DNA of 64,000 nucleotides from Ecdyonurus torrentis (GCA_949318235.1 OX439127.1:32881873-32945872), one strand, 5' to 3'; numbered from the stretch's first letter, positions 10,181 through 23,939 are shown. Numbers and translations: made by a program. The notes: a model not told the origin generated them from the letters alone.

Positions 10181-12340
10181 ATAGGGAAGAAGAAAAAAGA
10201 AAAAAACAAAAACAAAGAAAGAGATATTTTTGATACTGAGATGGATGATATTAGAACTACCATACATAAAATTGGTAAAGGAAAGAGCATATTTTCAGAA
10301 TATAAAAATTTTATTTTGTTTAATACCATAATAGTATAAAATATCATTAAAAATAATCTTCGTTCGTTTAAAATTGAACTGCAGTATAAATATTCATAAA
10401 AAAAATATTAATTTATTATTATAATAAATGCACATAATAATAATAATAATAATAAAAAAGCAAGTAAAAAGTTTGTTATATAAAATACTTTTATTATCAA
10501 ATTTATGACACTGCAATTTATTGAATATTCAATATTTATATATTTTATTATGTCCATGTAATAAAACAAAATGTGATGAAGTATACACAGAAGAACGATA
10601 AATTTAATTTATAAAATAATAAACTCTAAATAATGCGTGAATATTGAAACTGACGAGAGCACGCATGCAAGTCAATCTTATTATCATGTTATTTAATTTT
10701 TGTTGTTTTTGTTTTGAGCAGTTTTGAGTTGCGTTTGCTTGGCTCGCGCGCCGCTTGCTTTGCTCGTACTTCTCTGACAGCTACCGCCAACATTTCAATC
10801 AACTGCCACTCACATACAATATATCAGATAGAAAAAAAAAAAACATTTGCTCGAATTTCTTTCATACTATAATTGCATTGGATGCGTCTCTATTCGTATA
10901 TTATATTAAGATGTTAGTTATTTTATTAAATTCTATTGTATATGACACCAAATATAAAATTTATACGATCAAAAGTAATATCTATTAGGCGGAACCATAT
11001 TTCTGAAAGCAAAATATAATATACTATGATTAAGTTAGAGAGCCAACAACGTACAGACTATAGAGAAAATTTACAAGTTGATTTAGAAATGATTACTTTG
11101 ATCATGAGTCAAAGAAAAGTTATAATTTTATATTGCTCAGATATGAGGTTTTTAATTTTGCGTAATTATTCCTCGTCGCATATACTGTACCATTCTAATG
11201 GAATATAACGCTAAGCTAAAATTGAATTATTAATAATTTTACCCCTTATTCTGATTCCATTACGATTTATTATATTTTTAATGATTTTTAATCTCATACA
11301 TTTTATATTTGATTTTAAAAGTTCTGGAAAAAAAATGAAATAATATAACGTAAAATTGGAAATAATATTTTTGCAACCTTTTTTTGATTGAGTGAATACA
11401 CATTTTTATTGATTCGAATTTCCTATAACTTAGAAAGTATAGGCATTTTATTTGAGTAACTCTGCCAGGCCAGGTAATTAATCTCATCAGTCAGCGTCAA
11501 AACTATTTTACCACTTTAGATATAAGCATCTATATTAGTTATTAACTTAGAAAGGGAAAAAGTATTGAAAGTAATTTTTCAAGGTATAAGTCAAAACAAA
11601 ACTTCAACATATTTGATTTTATAATATAAATATGATGTCTAACTTTTGAATACATTTTTAGCCAATATTTAAGATATAATTTCATTAGAGGAGAGGGAGA
11701 AACAAACATTAATGCAATATACAAAAATGTGTATAATTGATTAAGAGAATAAAAAATAAATAAAAATGTTTAAATGCTATATGCAAAACAGCTTTATATC
11801 TCTTGATCTTTGCTTACTTTTCTCTTTAAGTTTCTCTTTTTCTTTTTTAATTAGAGTAATGTCACGAGAAACATTTTCTATTACTTAAAAATTCTAATGA
11901 GAATTTTATTAAAGTAGCTTGAAATAAATTTGTGTGCTTTTTTCCCCCTGAATTTTTTCATAAAGATGCGTTTGTTATTTATTTTTTATTAAGTATACGC
12001 TCTATTATATTGCATTATATATTACATAGAAAATAGCGTATTATGCTATTACTATTTTTTTTTGTTTTACAAATTTAGGCTGAATGTCCATTTTTAGCAA
12101 GATGTGTAAATACTGCTATATTGATGTCTGATTTCAATTTAATTATTATTATAAACACATATAATGTATGAGCTTATTAAATATTATTAAGCAAATGTAG
12201 ATACACACATTCAAATTTATGTTAAATTTGTCAAATTAAGTTTATGTATATGAAATTTTGTAAGTATAATTTTAATTAAGAAATATTATTACATAGTAAA
12301 CATAGTTGAGAGAATAATAAAATAACAATTCTTAGAAAAG
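10181..12340. other. AT-rich spacer, no gene seen
   Basis: Contains an (ATA)n run near 10436-10456 and a short GC-rich patch with GCTCGCGCGCCGC at about 10742-10754 that could be regulatory. Otherwise only chance open frames with AT-driven composition. Confidence 0.55.
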
Positions 12341-12480
12341 AAAAACAACACCAGGGTACTGTTATGTTGTTACAGCCCAAGACTCTAGCAATGTTTTATA
12401 TTATCCATGAAACCCTGGAAGCCTATATCATTACACAATAAATAAATAAATAAATAAATAAATAAATTAAAAAAAAAACT
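12341..12480 (+). mobile_element. Candidate LINE 3' end with (AAAT)n tail
   Basis: A complex stretch with CCATGAAACCCTGGAAGCC ends ACACAATAAATAAATAAATA and continues as an AAAT microsatellite to about 12468. Ending in a short tandem A-rich repeat is typical of some LINE 3' tails. No coding remnant is attached, so the family is open. Confidence 0.35.
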
Positions 12481-12634
12481 GCCTCAGATATTACCTGTCA
12501 TTATATATAATGTTATTAAGGGCTGTCGCTAGAAGACTAATATCTCTAAAATTCAAACAAAATTCAAATGTGTCCCCTACATATATTTCGTGAGTAAAAA
12601 AACTAATTTATGGGAGTAAAATTTTGCATGATTA

Positions 12635-12860
12635 CCCTTTTTTTATTATTTTTATTTATTTATTTCGACCATTAATACATACATTACATAAAAACATAGA
12701 CAAAAATAATAATAAAATGAAAGTATATAATATAAAATGCGTGTTACACAAAATGATTAAAAAAAATGGTAGGGTAGGTGGAAAGGATATTTAAGAAAGG
12801 CATTCATAATATACCACTACTATGCACAGTGTAAAGATACACCATGTAGCCCTTGCATCC
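12635..12860 (-). mobile_element. Candidate LINE 3' end, minus strand
   Basis: Read on the minus strand, the segment ends GTATTAATGGTCG followed by AAATAAATAAATAAA. Many insect LINEs end in a GTATTTATGGTCG-like stretch before a simple AAAT tail. Upstream on that strand is a moderately complex 200-bp stretch without a frame. This is a family-style resemblance only. Confidence 0.35.
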
Positions 12861-12889
12861 GTTATAAAATATAGTCCGCGCCATCTAAA

Positions 12890-13005
12890 GATGTTCGATA
12901 TTTCTTAAATAATCGTTTATTTTACCAAAATCTTTCATTGGAAATGGGCGATATCTATGGACGATAATGCAAACTAAAATTTTCTTGGCTATACATTATA
13001 GCACA
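12890..13005 (+). repeat. Dispersed repeat fragment (related to 9140-9250)
   Basis: Second copy of the block order described at 9140-9250. Here AATGGGCGATATC and GGACGATAATGC are separated by a short insertion relative to the first copy. Confidence 0.45.
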
Positions 13006-13159
13006 AATTATAGTCAATATAACTAGCGTACTAAAAAGTATATTGTTCTATTAAATATTTAAAGTTGAGTTCTTTAAATTCAGAAGGTTTACATTGTTTT
13101 CAATAAGCAGGTAGACTATTGTAATTATTAATAGACCTAGCTACTAGTATAACTATTTC

Positions 13160-13600
13160 ATCTTGCTGTAGTGGGAGCTTTAGGGGGGAATGAGCCTGTT
13201 CACACCAGGCTGACCACGAATTGCTCTACCAATCACCACACCTTCCAGCACTTTGTAATGAATTTTGCCTGCTTTGGAGTTATTAAAAAATGAATGATCA
13301 ATGTGTGATCAATGGGCTTACAGTGTATTTCTCAGCCATCACTTTTGAAGGCCAGCGCATACCTTTAGCACTGCGGGCTCTAACCAACCATCATCGGACT
13401 CAAATTACCACATTTTCATATACCGTGTGGCAACTTGCACCCAACAGCAGCTGACCAGGTCTCAAATCCTAACCTGCACTCGTTATAGGTTGGACAGGTA
13501 CGAGACTTTGACCGGAACGATGCATTTCTGCATCATATTAGCCTGACATACACGGAGCGAGTGAGCGGGGAACACCGTCATGTCAGTAATTATTATTATT
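13160..13600 (+). mobile_element. Unidentified GC-richer insert, possible SINE
   Basis: This roughly 440-bp stretch is markedly less AT-rich than its flanks. Near 13433 TGGCAACTTGC resembles an RNA polymerase III box A. About 40 bp later GGTCTCAAATCC (13469-13480) resembles box B with one extra base. The block ends in ATTATTATTATTTTT. A tRNA-derived SINE is possible, but the boxes are imperfect and no target duplication is visible. Confidence 0.3.
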
Positions 13601-13650
13601 TTTACATATTATTTCTAGTTTTTTTTTATCCTTCAGCATAATCACGCAGG

Positions 13651-13652
<2 letters not shown>

Positions 13653-13721
<69 letters not shown>
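13653..13721 (+). repeat. 69-base poly-A run
   Basis: An uninterrupted run of A, the longest homopolymer in the window. It may be the tail of an inserted retroposon, but what precedes it on the plus strand is not a recognisable element. Confidence 0.85.
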
Positions 13722-13723
<2 letters not shown>

Positions 13724-13727
13724 TTTT

Positions 13728-13901
13728 ACAACTTTTAGTCAAATCCCCGCAGTATACCTCATTTTCAGCCTTTAAAGTTCTGACTGAACAATAAGCAGGA
13801 ATAGATACACCGAGAGAAGGGATGTTCACTTCTTGAAAGATATAAAAATTGTTTAATGTCCTTGCATGCAGTGAGTCGAGTGTTATTATAGAAGATGACA
13901 A
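13728..13901 (-). pseudogene. Unidentified open frame, possible protease-like remnant
   Basis: The minus strand has about 58 codons of non-low-complexity open frame beginning MSSSIITLDSLHARTLNNF, which then runs into the poly-A tract (read as poly-Phe). The IITLDSLH core resembles the strand-loop around the catalytic Asp of Ulp1/SENP-type cysteine proteases, which occur in some transposons. No catalytic His or Cys is recognisable nearby, so this may be chance. Confidence 0.2.
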
Positions 13902-14471
13902 AATGTAAAAATATTAGTATCTAAACCTTTTTGTTCGTTGTGATGCATCACATCCATGTTTCCTGCTCAAATATTTATTACGAGATATTTTGTGAGTAAA
14001 AGGTAACATCGAGTTACAGGTGACTCTATATGTATGTAATAGGTCGCAGTGAGAAAACATGTTATGCATTATGTCCAGTAAAATATCAATGTTTCCTTAT
14101 GCTTTGGAGTCCCATAAAAAAAATGTTTGTATATTTTTTCATATAGAGAAAAGGTGCGTCCTCTGAGTGATATAGATTTTAGAGAGGGATGGTTTACAAT
14201 GTTTAAGAATGGGGTAATATATTTAACCTCTGTGTTGGGGTGAAAGGAGTTCATTTCCTCTTTGGATCCGCCTCTGGTGATGAGATCATTATAATAATTA
14301 CTGTACAGTTGTTGTTTTTCGAAGGCGCATTATTATTTTACTGTGGATTGTGGTTCAAGAGACAACTCAAAGTGTGACAACATCTTGCAACTCAGGCAGC
14401 CATTTGAACATAAATAAAACGTAGGTTGTGGTTTTTATAGGAGCTACAGTATCCATATACTCGTTGACGAC

Positions 14472-14502
<31 letters not shown>

Positions 14503-15045
14503 GAACCTTTGAGAAAATAAATTGTATACTTAATAAAAACGTAACATTCATGAACAAAGTAAACACATCTTTAATTATGTAGAGCTAAACACTCTAGTAT
14601 AAAATATCAAAGAATTTAATAAAAAATTGTCAATGATGCTGTATTCGATATTGCTAAATTTGGTTTACTAAAAAAAGTATTAATTTAAAAAAACAATTAA
14701 CTATTGTTTGCTAGTTAAAGGTACAATAGCTTTGAATAATAAAGGTTTAGAAATGTTCTTTTTTAATTACAAATATTTTTCTTTCTTTTTATTTTGCATG
14801 ACAAAGTTTAAAGTTGTGTAAATATAGGTAGATGACAGTGCCAATTTTTAATTATTGCCAAGCTACATTGTTACAAAGTAACACGCCTCAGTGATTGGTT
14901 TACTTTATTATTTTTTTAAACCAAATATCTCGCATGTCCAATATGGTCACTCACATGGAAATGAGGAAATGACACTTATAGACGTAGAAAGTAGGACAAA
15001 TTGACATATGCAATTATGGACTATAATTACTGTGTGGTTTCTGTG
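13902..15045. other. Spacer with probable repeat debris
   Basis: A GATCCGCCTCTGG patch at 14264-14276 and a segment ending in a 28-base A run (14472-14499) look like degraded retroposon material. No frame or RNA could be recognised. Confidence 0.45.
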
Positions 15046-15049
15046 TGAT

Positions 15050-15454
15050 GTACCGAGCTGGTATGGCCGAGTGGTGAAGGCAGCTGACTCGTAACTCTGT
15101 ACTCCTCACCGAGTATAGGTTCGAGCCACTGCTAGGTGCGTAGTGCGTATGTGAAGTGTGAGAGCACAACACGTTTGCACGATGCATGTTTACATGCATT
15201 CCATGACGACGCACAGTATTCGGGAGATGCATGATTGATGAGATTGCACCGACCAGCCTGCCTAGATGTTTCCACGGTTTCTCTAGGCTGTCATGGCGAA
15301 TGCCGGGCTGTGTACTTAGGCCGTGGCCGGCCCGTGTGTGCTTTTCCATTAATTGGAAAGTACTTACCTGTCGATAAGACAATGTCTTGACTGGGACTAG
15401 GATTGGTGTATAGCACGATAACACAATATGGCAAGCAAAAAAACAAAAAAAAAA
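15050..15454 (+). mobile_element. tRNA-derived SINE
   Basis: The head carries an excellent RNA polymerase III promoter: box A TGGCCGAGTGG at 15065-15075 and box B GGTTCGAGCC at 15118-15127. The spacing of about 54 bp fits a class II (Ser/Leu-type) tRNA ancestor with a long variable arm. The body (about 15180-15400) is GC-rich and includes GAATGCCGGGCTGTGTAC and TTAGGCCGTGGCCGG. This resembles a central domain shared by several insect SINE families. The 3' end is A-rich (AAAAAAACAAAAAAAAAA). I saw no clear target duplication, so exact ends are approximate. Long open frames across it are meaningless. Confidence 0.78.
15118..15127 (+). promoter_or_regulatory. SINE pol III box B
   Basis: GGTTCGAGCC is a full match to the GGTTCGANNCC internal promoter element. 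Confidence 0.75.
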
Positions 15455-17216
<1,762 letters not shown>

Positions 17217-17482
17217 TACTTTTATAAAGTTGATATTCTTTCTTTAAATGTATTTCAAGAGGTTAAAATAAATTTATACTTGAGTTAGTCCGTAGCTCCT
17301 GTATTTTAATGCAATATTTTATGTCGTTCTTTGATACCATGGTGTTAGTGTCATGCTTTTGACGATAATGATTTCTTCTTCTTCTTTTTTATTTATTTTT
17401 ATTTCTCTCCTTTTACCTTAAGCTCATCAGCCACTCTCAGTTCTCATCATTACCAAGTAGAGCATAGGGAGGTAAAGAGAGA

Positions 17483-17578
<96 letters not shown>
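17483..17578. repeat. (GT)n(GA)n compound microsatellite
   Basis: About 60 bp of GT repeats pass directly into about 30 bp of GA repeats with one interruption (GACAGA). The preceding 17214-17482 holds TTCTTCTTC and CT-rich stretches but no gene. Confidence 0.95.
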
Positions 17579-18275
17579 CGTAAAAAAATAAGAGAAATGC
17601 TTATTCTCGGCTTCTGTTTCTTATAATATAGAACATAAATTATGATGTTCTTAAAACATTTTACTATATAATATTCTCTATAAATATGTAATAAATTTTA
17701 TAATAATAATAATCAATTGCACGTTATATTTTTTTATAAACTGTCATATACTTATCATAATATATAAAATAATGCACACACATGAGATTAATGAATTGAA
17801 TTTTTTCAAAGAATTATTCCTTCTTATAATATATTATAATATATATATATATAAATATATTATAATATATATATTATTACATATGTGCAGTACATAATTT
17901 TAATTCCTACTCGAAAAAAAAAAAGGAAAAAAAGAAGAAAAAAACGCGGACATGTCTCGATAATAATAATAATAACATAATTATATATTATTATATTTTT
18001 GGAAGATCAGAATTTTATAATGTTTTTTGAAATTTTGCAGTGATTTCATTCAGAAAACATGATGTGTAATTTTTTACCCCCCTTTTTTTCTCCTAACTAA
18101 GTTAAGTTAATTGAACTTTTATGTACTGTAAAAATACTGAGATACAAAATTTGAACATATTAGCGTATGGATATACAATGAATTCATAAGGAGACGTAAA
18201 TTAATGTAATGCTACTCCTTACAAATACAAAGTGATATTGCCAGCAGTAGGCAATAAATTTGATGTCACAGTACG
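17579..18275. other. AT-rich spacer, no gene seen
   Basis: Holds a TA-rich patch at 17838-17875 and an A/G-rich patch at 17914-17945. No coding or structural feature recognised. Confidence 0.55.
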
Positions 18276-18277
18276 TA

Positions 18278-18397
18278 CAGCTCTGGCCAAAATCTTCCGA
18301 ACAGGGCAGCGGCGATAGCTGCGTTTTCTCATAAATATAACATAGTGTGGTTGCGGGTGGCCTATGCAAATTGTTCGGGATTCTTTGGCCAGAGCTG
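18278..18397. mobile_element. 120-bp Tc1/mariner-type MITE
   Basis: The ends are inverted repeats beginning CAGCTCTGGCCAAA, with imperfect complementarity continuing through about 25 bp (CGAAC on both sides). TA dinucleotides at 18276-18277 and 18398-18399 fit the TA duplication made by Tc1/mariner transposases. The interior of about 70 bp is non-coding. Confidence 0.75.
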
Positions 18398-18433
18398 TAC
18401 ATATACATACCACTGATATAAAATTAGGCTCTA

Positions 18434-18724
18434 TTGCGGCAGAGTAAAGGCATGAAGTACAATGTTTTATCACTGCATGTGTGGGATTTGATTCTTTTAA
18501 TTAAATACGTGAATGCGGATGGTCCGGTGAAAAAACTGAGAGTGAAATACGCGGGAGATCCGCGTTCGATTCCGAGCTATTACTATAGGGTTTTTAACCT
18601 AGGTTTAGGGGGAGAAACATTTGCATTTAGGAGAAACTTGTCGACCAATCCCGCTCTTCAAGCTAAAGTGGGAAAAATAGGAATCATGGTCCTCTCTAAA
18701 CAATGGCAACGATGTATTATGTAA
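18434..18724 (+). other. Unidentified 96-codon open frame over the tRNA-like block
   Basis: The frame opens at a TTG (first ATG at 18452). Its codon composition is less AT-driven than other frames here, giving a mixed peptide that includes GDPRSIPSYYYRVF and QAKVGKIGIM. I recognise no domain. Because a tRNA-like box B lies inside it, I think the complexity comes from an inserted SINE-like element and not a protein gene. A small unknown gene is not excluded. Confidence 0.25.
18513..18585 (+). other. tRNA-like sequence, possible SINE head
   Basis: TGGTCCGGTG (18520-18529) resembles box A, and GTTCGATTCC (18564-18573) is a good box B. The 44-bp spacing is that of an ordinary class I tRNA. GCGGGAGATCCGCG just before box B echoes the arm found in Asp/Glu-type tRNAs. 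The 5' half does not fold convincingly, so it is a tRNA relic or SINE head and not a functional tRNA. Confidence 0.35.
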
Positions 18725-19563
<839 letters not shown>

Positions 19564-19974
19564 TACAAAAACAAAAATAATGATTATAATTTAAAATGAT
19601 AAATGGAATGCAATTTGTTGAAATAAATAAATACATATGAAAAAGTTTATAAAAACATCATAATAAAGTTTTAGATTGTAAAGTATTATATGGATATGAA
19701 TATAATTTTCATCATTATCCATTTTTAGGATTTTCCTAAAATTGGTTTCATATTTTGTTTATATTATTATTTACTAAAACAACAGATTATAATTGCACAT
19801 ATACGAATGTGACAAAACATAAAACAAAGATCAACGTTGAATTTATATATGTATAAACTATGTGACATAAAATAATAATGATAAAGTACTCGTATATTAT
19901 TCAACCGTTGGAAATATTATTTAATACCAATACAGATGTTAAAATTTATGTTTCAATAGCCATTAGGGAGTATC

Positions 19975-19975
<1 letters not shown>

Positions 19976-20063
<88 letters not shown>
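19976..20063. repeat. (TA)n microsatellite, 88 bp
   Basis: Pure alternating TA. The preceding 19564-19975 is featureless AT-rich DNA. Confidence 0.95.
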
Positions 20064-20069
<6 letters not shown>

Positions 20070-20089
20070 GATGAGTAATACTTCTTTTC

Positions 20090-20883
<794 letters not shown>

Positions 20884-20998
20884 ATTAATTTTAACTTATT
20901 TATTTATTCACTACAGTAATGTATAGACAAAGTCAAAATAAACTGATAGTTAATAAAAGTGTCACACATTGTTACAGTTACAATCACAGTAGATGGTA

Positions 20999-21183
20999 CA
21001 GTAGTCCATCTCCTATAGCGGGAATGTCAGATCGTATGCGCGCCATAATTCCGACTGGGTGAAGGTGACAGAACTAGAAGCCGTAATTTGAAGTAATGTT
21101 ACGTGTAGTTCTGACAACTTCACCCAGTCAGAATTATGGCGCGCATTCGATCTGACATTCCCGCTATAGGAGATGGACTACTG
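20999..21183. mobile_element. 185-bp MITE with 73-bp inverted repeats
   Basis: The arms 20999-21071 and 21111-21183 are near-perfect reverse complements. They begin CAGTAGTCCATCTCCTATAG and differ at only a few positions, with a spacer of about 39 bp. TA at 20997-20998 and 21184-21185 fits TA duplication by a Tc1/mariner transposase. The inverted arms carry most of the local GC (GCGCGCCATAATTC). There is no coding capacity. Confidence 0.88.
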
Positions 21184-21774
21184 TATAATATACTGTGAGT
21201 TACAATAAAGGTAAATGTATTCAATAACAGAACAGGTAATTGCCTATTAAAAAATTTATCCACTATGCTAAAGTTTAAATTAATTATAAAAAAAAAGTAT
21301 AATTATAAAATTAGAACGGTGTATTGAAAAAGCTATATAAATATCTGAATATTGGTATTTTGAATAAGTCAACGTCCTTATCATTTCCTTTAGATAAATA
21401 TTATAATAATAAAAAATATATTATATTAAAAATGAAAATTACGTTAAATCTTGTTACTCTGTACGTAACAGACATGAGTACATATTCATCAATGAGGAGT
21501 GAGGAGATTATAGAAAAATGATGCAATGTTGTATGTCATTGCAAAGAATGTACGTCAAAATTTGATACTTTTGAGGCTTGCACTGGTGTTACATCCAGTA
21601 TAAAATCATACATTATATTTAAAAAAATAAAAAAAATACAAACACTTCTATAACGTTTAACATTTTTACGACATTTTGAGTTGAAACATTGACAAATAAG
21701 ATATATTTCATTGTGAAAGAGCTGTTGAAACGTTAACATGCATTTCATAATAGATAAATTCATTGATCTTTTAG

Positions 21775-21777
<3 letters not shown>
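21184..21777. other. AT-rich spacer, no gene seen
   Basis: No recognisable element. The open frames on both strands are AT-driven. Confidence 0.5.

Positions 21778-21817
<40 letters not shown>
21778..21817. repeat. (TA)n microsatellite
   Basis: About 40 bp of alternating TA. Confidence 0.9.
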
Positions 21818-21820
<3 letters not shown>

Positions 21821-21914
21821 ACACCATTAAGTAGAAATGCTGTAAGATTGTATATTTCTAACTTTTTTAGAGACACAGAAAATAATACTGGGAAAAAAAA
21901 AAGAAAAAAAAGAA

Positions 21915-22233
21915 AAGGATTTCATTGGATCCGGTTAAAATTTAAATCTATCTTAGATCCTGATAAAAGAAATCTGGATAAGTAGAAAAATACGGTTCTA
22001 ATGCGAGCTGATTTTTTAAGCTTCCCCCCTCCCCCGAAGAGCCATTATTATTATTATTTTTTTTAAATTTTGCTACATTGATTTGTAATTGTGTGATTCA
22101 GATCTTGTTGATTCGTTTGTAACCCGAATAATGCAGATCCGGATAAAATTGTGTTTGTGTCCGTGAATTCTTGATTGCTGGATCCATATAAGTTCTCCAT
22201 AATCCGGATTGTACGGATTTTGACAACACTATA
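21915..22233. mobile_element. Possible hAT right end with ATCCGG repeats
   Basis: The block contains repeated GATCCGG, GATCCTG, CTGGAT, GATCCGGAT and ATCCGGAT hexamers, then ends ACGGATTTTGACAACACT at about 22229. Read on the other strand this begins AGTGTTGTC, like the hAT terminus AGTGTTGTAG at 3472. Dense hexamers next to such an end recall the subterminal binding sites of hAT elements. The partner end is uncertain: CAATGTTGTATGTC near 21524 is a weak candidate. Confidence 0.33.
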
Positions 22234-22664
22234 ATTCATATATTCACATTTTATTTGTAGAAATAAACAGAAGATTGTTAAAAATATTTATTATCATTTA
22301 AATTTCTTACAAAATTATATCGCAAATTTAACGTGAGTTTTTGAAAAGCAAATTCTATTAGCAAAATTCTGTGAACAATGCTGTCACCAATTTTAGTTAG
22401 GCAAATAATATCATAATAACTTATAATATTGAATCACCTATGAAGAGCTAAATACATTTCAGTACAACGTTGCTTAAAATTCCCACTATCATTTAGTTCA
22501 ATTTGATTTTCTTAGTTTTTTTTTCTCAAATTTTAATTGGATTGCTTCTATATTTTTTTTTTTAATCTTGTGTGCCACTGGCATAGAGATCTATTATCTG
22601 CCAATGACAGTGGTTTATTTAGTTTAAATACTTTAATGGAAACAATTTATCTGAAGTAAAAAAA
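22234..22664. other. AT-rich spacer, no gene seen
   Basis: A weak inverted pair (GCCACTGGCA near 22575 and TGCCAATGACAGTGG near 22599) is visible. Nothing else is recognised. Confidence 0.45.
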
Positions 22665-22938
22665 ATACCAATAGGTATACCTAAGGGTATATACAACACA
22701 TTTACCAACAATGTATAATACGATATAGCAACCATGGATTTCGAGAACTATACCTACTAAATAGAGGTATCATTCTAGTTTATGCAGATGATACAGTATA
22801 TTATTGCTGTTATACTGAGCAAAAATTATAATGTAATGGCAGGCTTTAAAAAAAGATTTAAAATCACATTTTTTGAGCTTGTCATAATAAATCTATATTA
22901 GTATGTGAATGAAAGCAAATGTCTTTTAACTTTAATTT

Positions 22939-22943
<5 letters not shown>
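22665..22943 (+). pseudogene. LINE reverse transcriptase fragment (GIPKG and YADD)
   Basis: On the plus strand ATAGGTATACCTAAGGGT (about 22671) reads IGIPKG, matching the GxPQG block of RT domain 4. About 100 bp on, TATGCAGATGAT at 22781-22792 reads YADD within GIILVYADDTVYY, the RT catalytic centre. Near 22909 NESKCLL matches the following LNxxKxxxL motif. Frameshifts and several stops separate them, and the spacing between domains 4 and 5 is shortened. The fragment ends at a 28-base A run (22944-22971). It is a dead remnant of a non-LTR retrotransposon. Confidence 0.75.
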
Positions 22944-22974
<31 letters not shown>

Positions 22975-23184
22975 TATTATTTTTATTTTTTATTATGCAA
23001 TATATCAAAAAGCATAAGTTGTGTTAATATATATTATGTGAATTGTCTTATAGATATTATAAATGTATGTATATCTTCATTATAAATTTTTTTGTTTTCT
23101 TGTTTGAAAATTATCTTTGAAAAAAAAAAAAAAAAAAAAACTTTTAATTTTAGCTATTTTTGTTTGAAATGAAAAAAAAAAGTT

Positions 23185-23273
23185 TTATTCTAATCCAACC
23201 GATAAGGCAATTGCCTTGGTTGGACATTGTATTATGAGTTAAAGAATAATAATAAAAAAAAAAAAAAAAAAAA
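23185..23273 (+). mobile_element. LINE 3' end with A-rich tail
   Basis: The segment AAGGCAATTGCCTTGG, then TTGGACATTGTATTATGAG, AATAATAATAA and a 20-base A run looks like the 3' terminus of a LINE. ATTGTATTATG followed by a simple TAA/A tail is common in insect CR1/jockey/I-type LINEs. It lies about 240 bp downstream of the RT fragment in the same orientation, so the two may be parts of one decayed insertion. Confidence 0.5.
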
Positions 23274-23570
23274 TTCAATAAATGATAAATCAGATTAAAT
23301 GCTAGATTTAACTCTTTAATTAAATAACTTTTATTTTATTCAATAAATTAAGAAATATGCATATAAATGTAAATCAATTATAAATATAATACGATAAAAT
23401 TATTATATCTTCTGTGCTTGGACAATGATATGCTTTTAATTATAATATTTTTTATTGAAAAATTATTATTATTATAACTAGAAAATCTATAAAATTATAT
23501 CCCTATAGCCATTCCCTAGCTAATTTTTTCAGTTGCATTTATAATATAGATTTCATTTTTTCATTTTCAT
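23274..23570. other. AT-rich spacer, no gene seen
   Basis: Featureless AT-rich DNA between the LINE tail and the palindromic MITE. Confidence 0.55.
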
Positions 23571-23574
23571 TTAA

Positions 23575-23873
23575 AGGTGTAGAACACCTTGAACAAAAAA
23601 AGTTGTGTAATATCATAACAAACCTGAAAATCAACGTTGATTTAGCAGGAGTCATTGATTTCTAATTTATTTTTCATTCATAAAATGACACTGGCGTCAC
23701 AGCTTTCCCGGCTTAAACGCGTGTAAAACAAGCAAGCTGTAACGTCAGTGACCGCCAATGGCATTTTGTGAACGGAATATAAATTAGAAATCAATAACTC
23801 TGGCCAAATCAACGTTGATTTTCAGGTTTGTTATGATATTATGCAACTTTTTTGTTCAAGGTGTTCTACGCCT
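23575..23873. mobile_element. 299-bp palindromic MITE with TTAA flanks
   Basis: Arms of about 125 bp are inverted copies: AGGTGTAGAACACCTTGAAC on the left and its near-complement, with one transition, on the right. Both contain AATCAACGTTGATT. The loop holds CGCGTGTAAAACAAGC. TTAA occurs at 23571-23574 and 23874-23877, as in piggyBac-type insertion. TAA would equally fit a 3-bp PIF/Harbinger duplication. It is non-coding. Confidence 0.82.
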
Positions 23874-23939
23874 TTAATACTGTTCAGATTTTTATAAACA
23901 ATGTTGCTATTTTGAATGTAATTTTTAAAATGGATACTT

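Noticed and set aside
15014..15424. 136-codon minus-strand open frame
   Set aside because: It lies wholly over the SINE and is antisense to its pol III promoter and body; the length reflects the GC-richness of the SINE.
18513..18585. Functional tRNA gene
   Set aside because: Box B is good but the acceptor and D stems do not pair and no clear anticodon loop is present.
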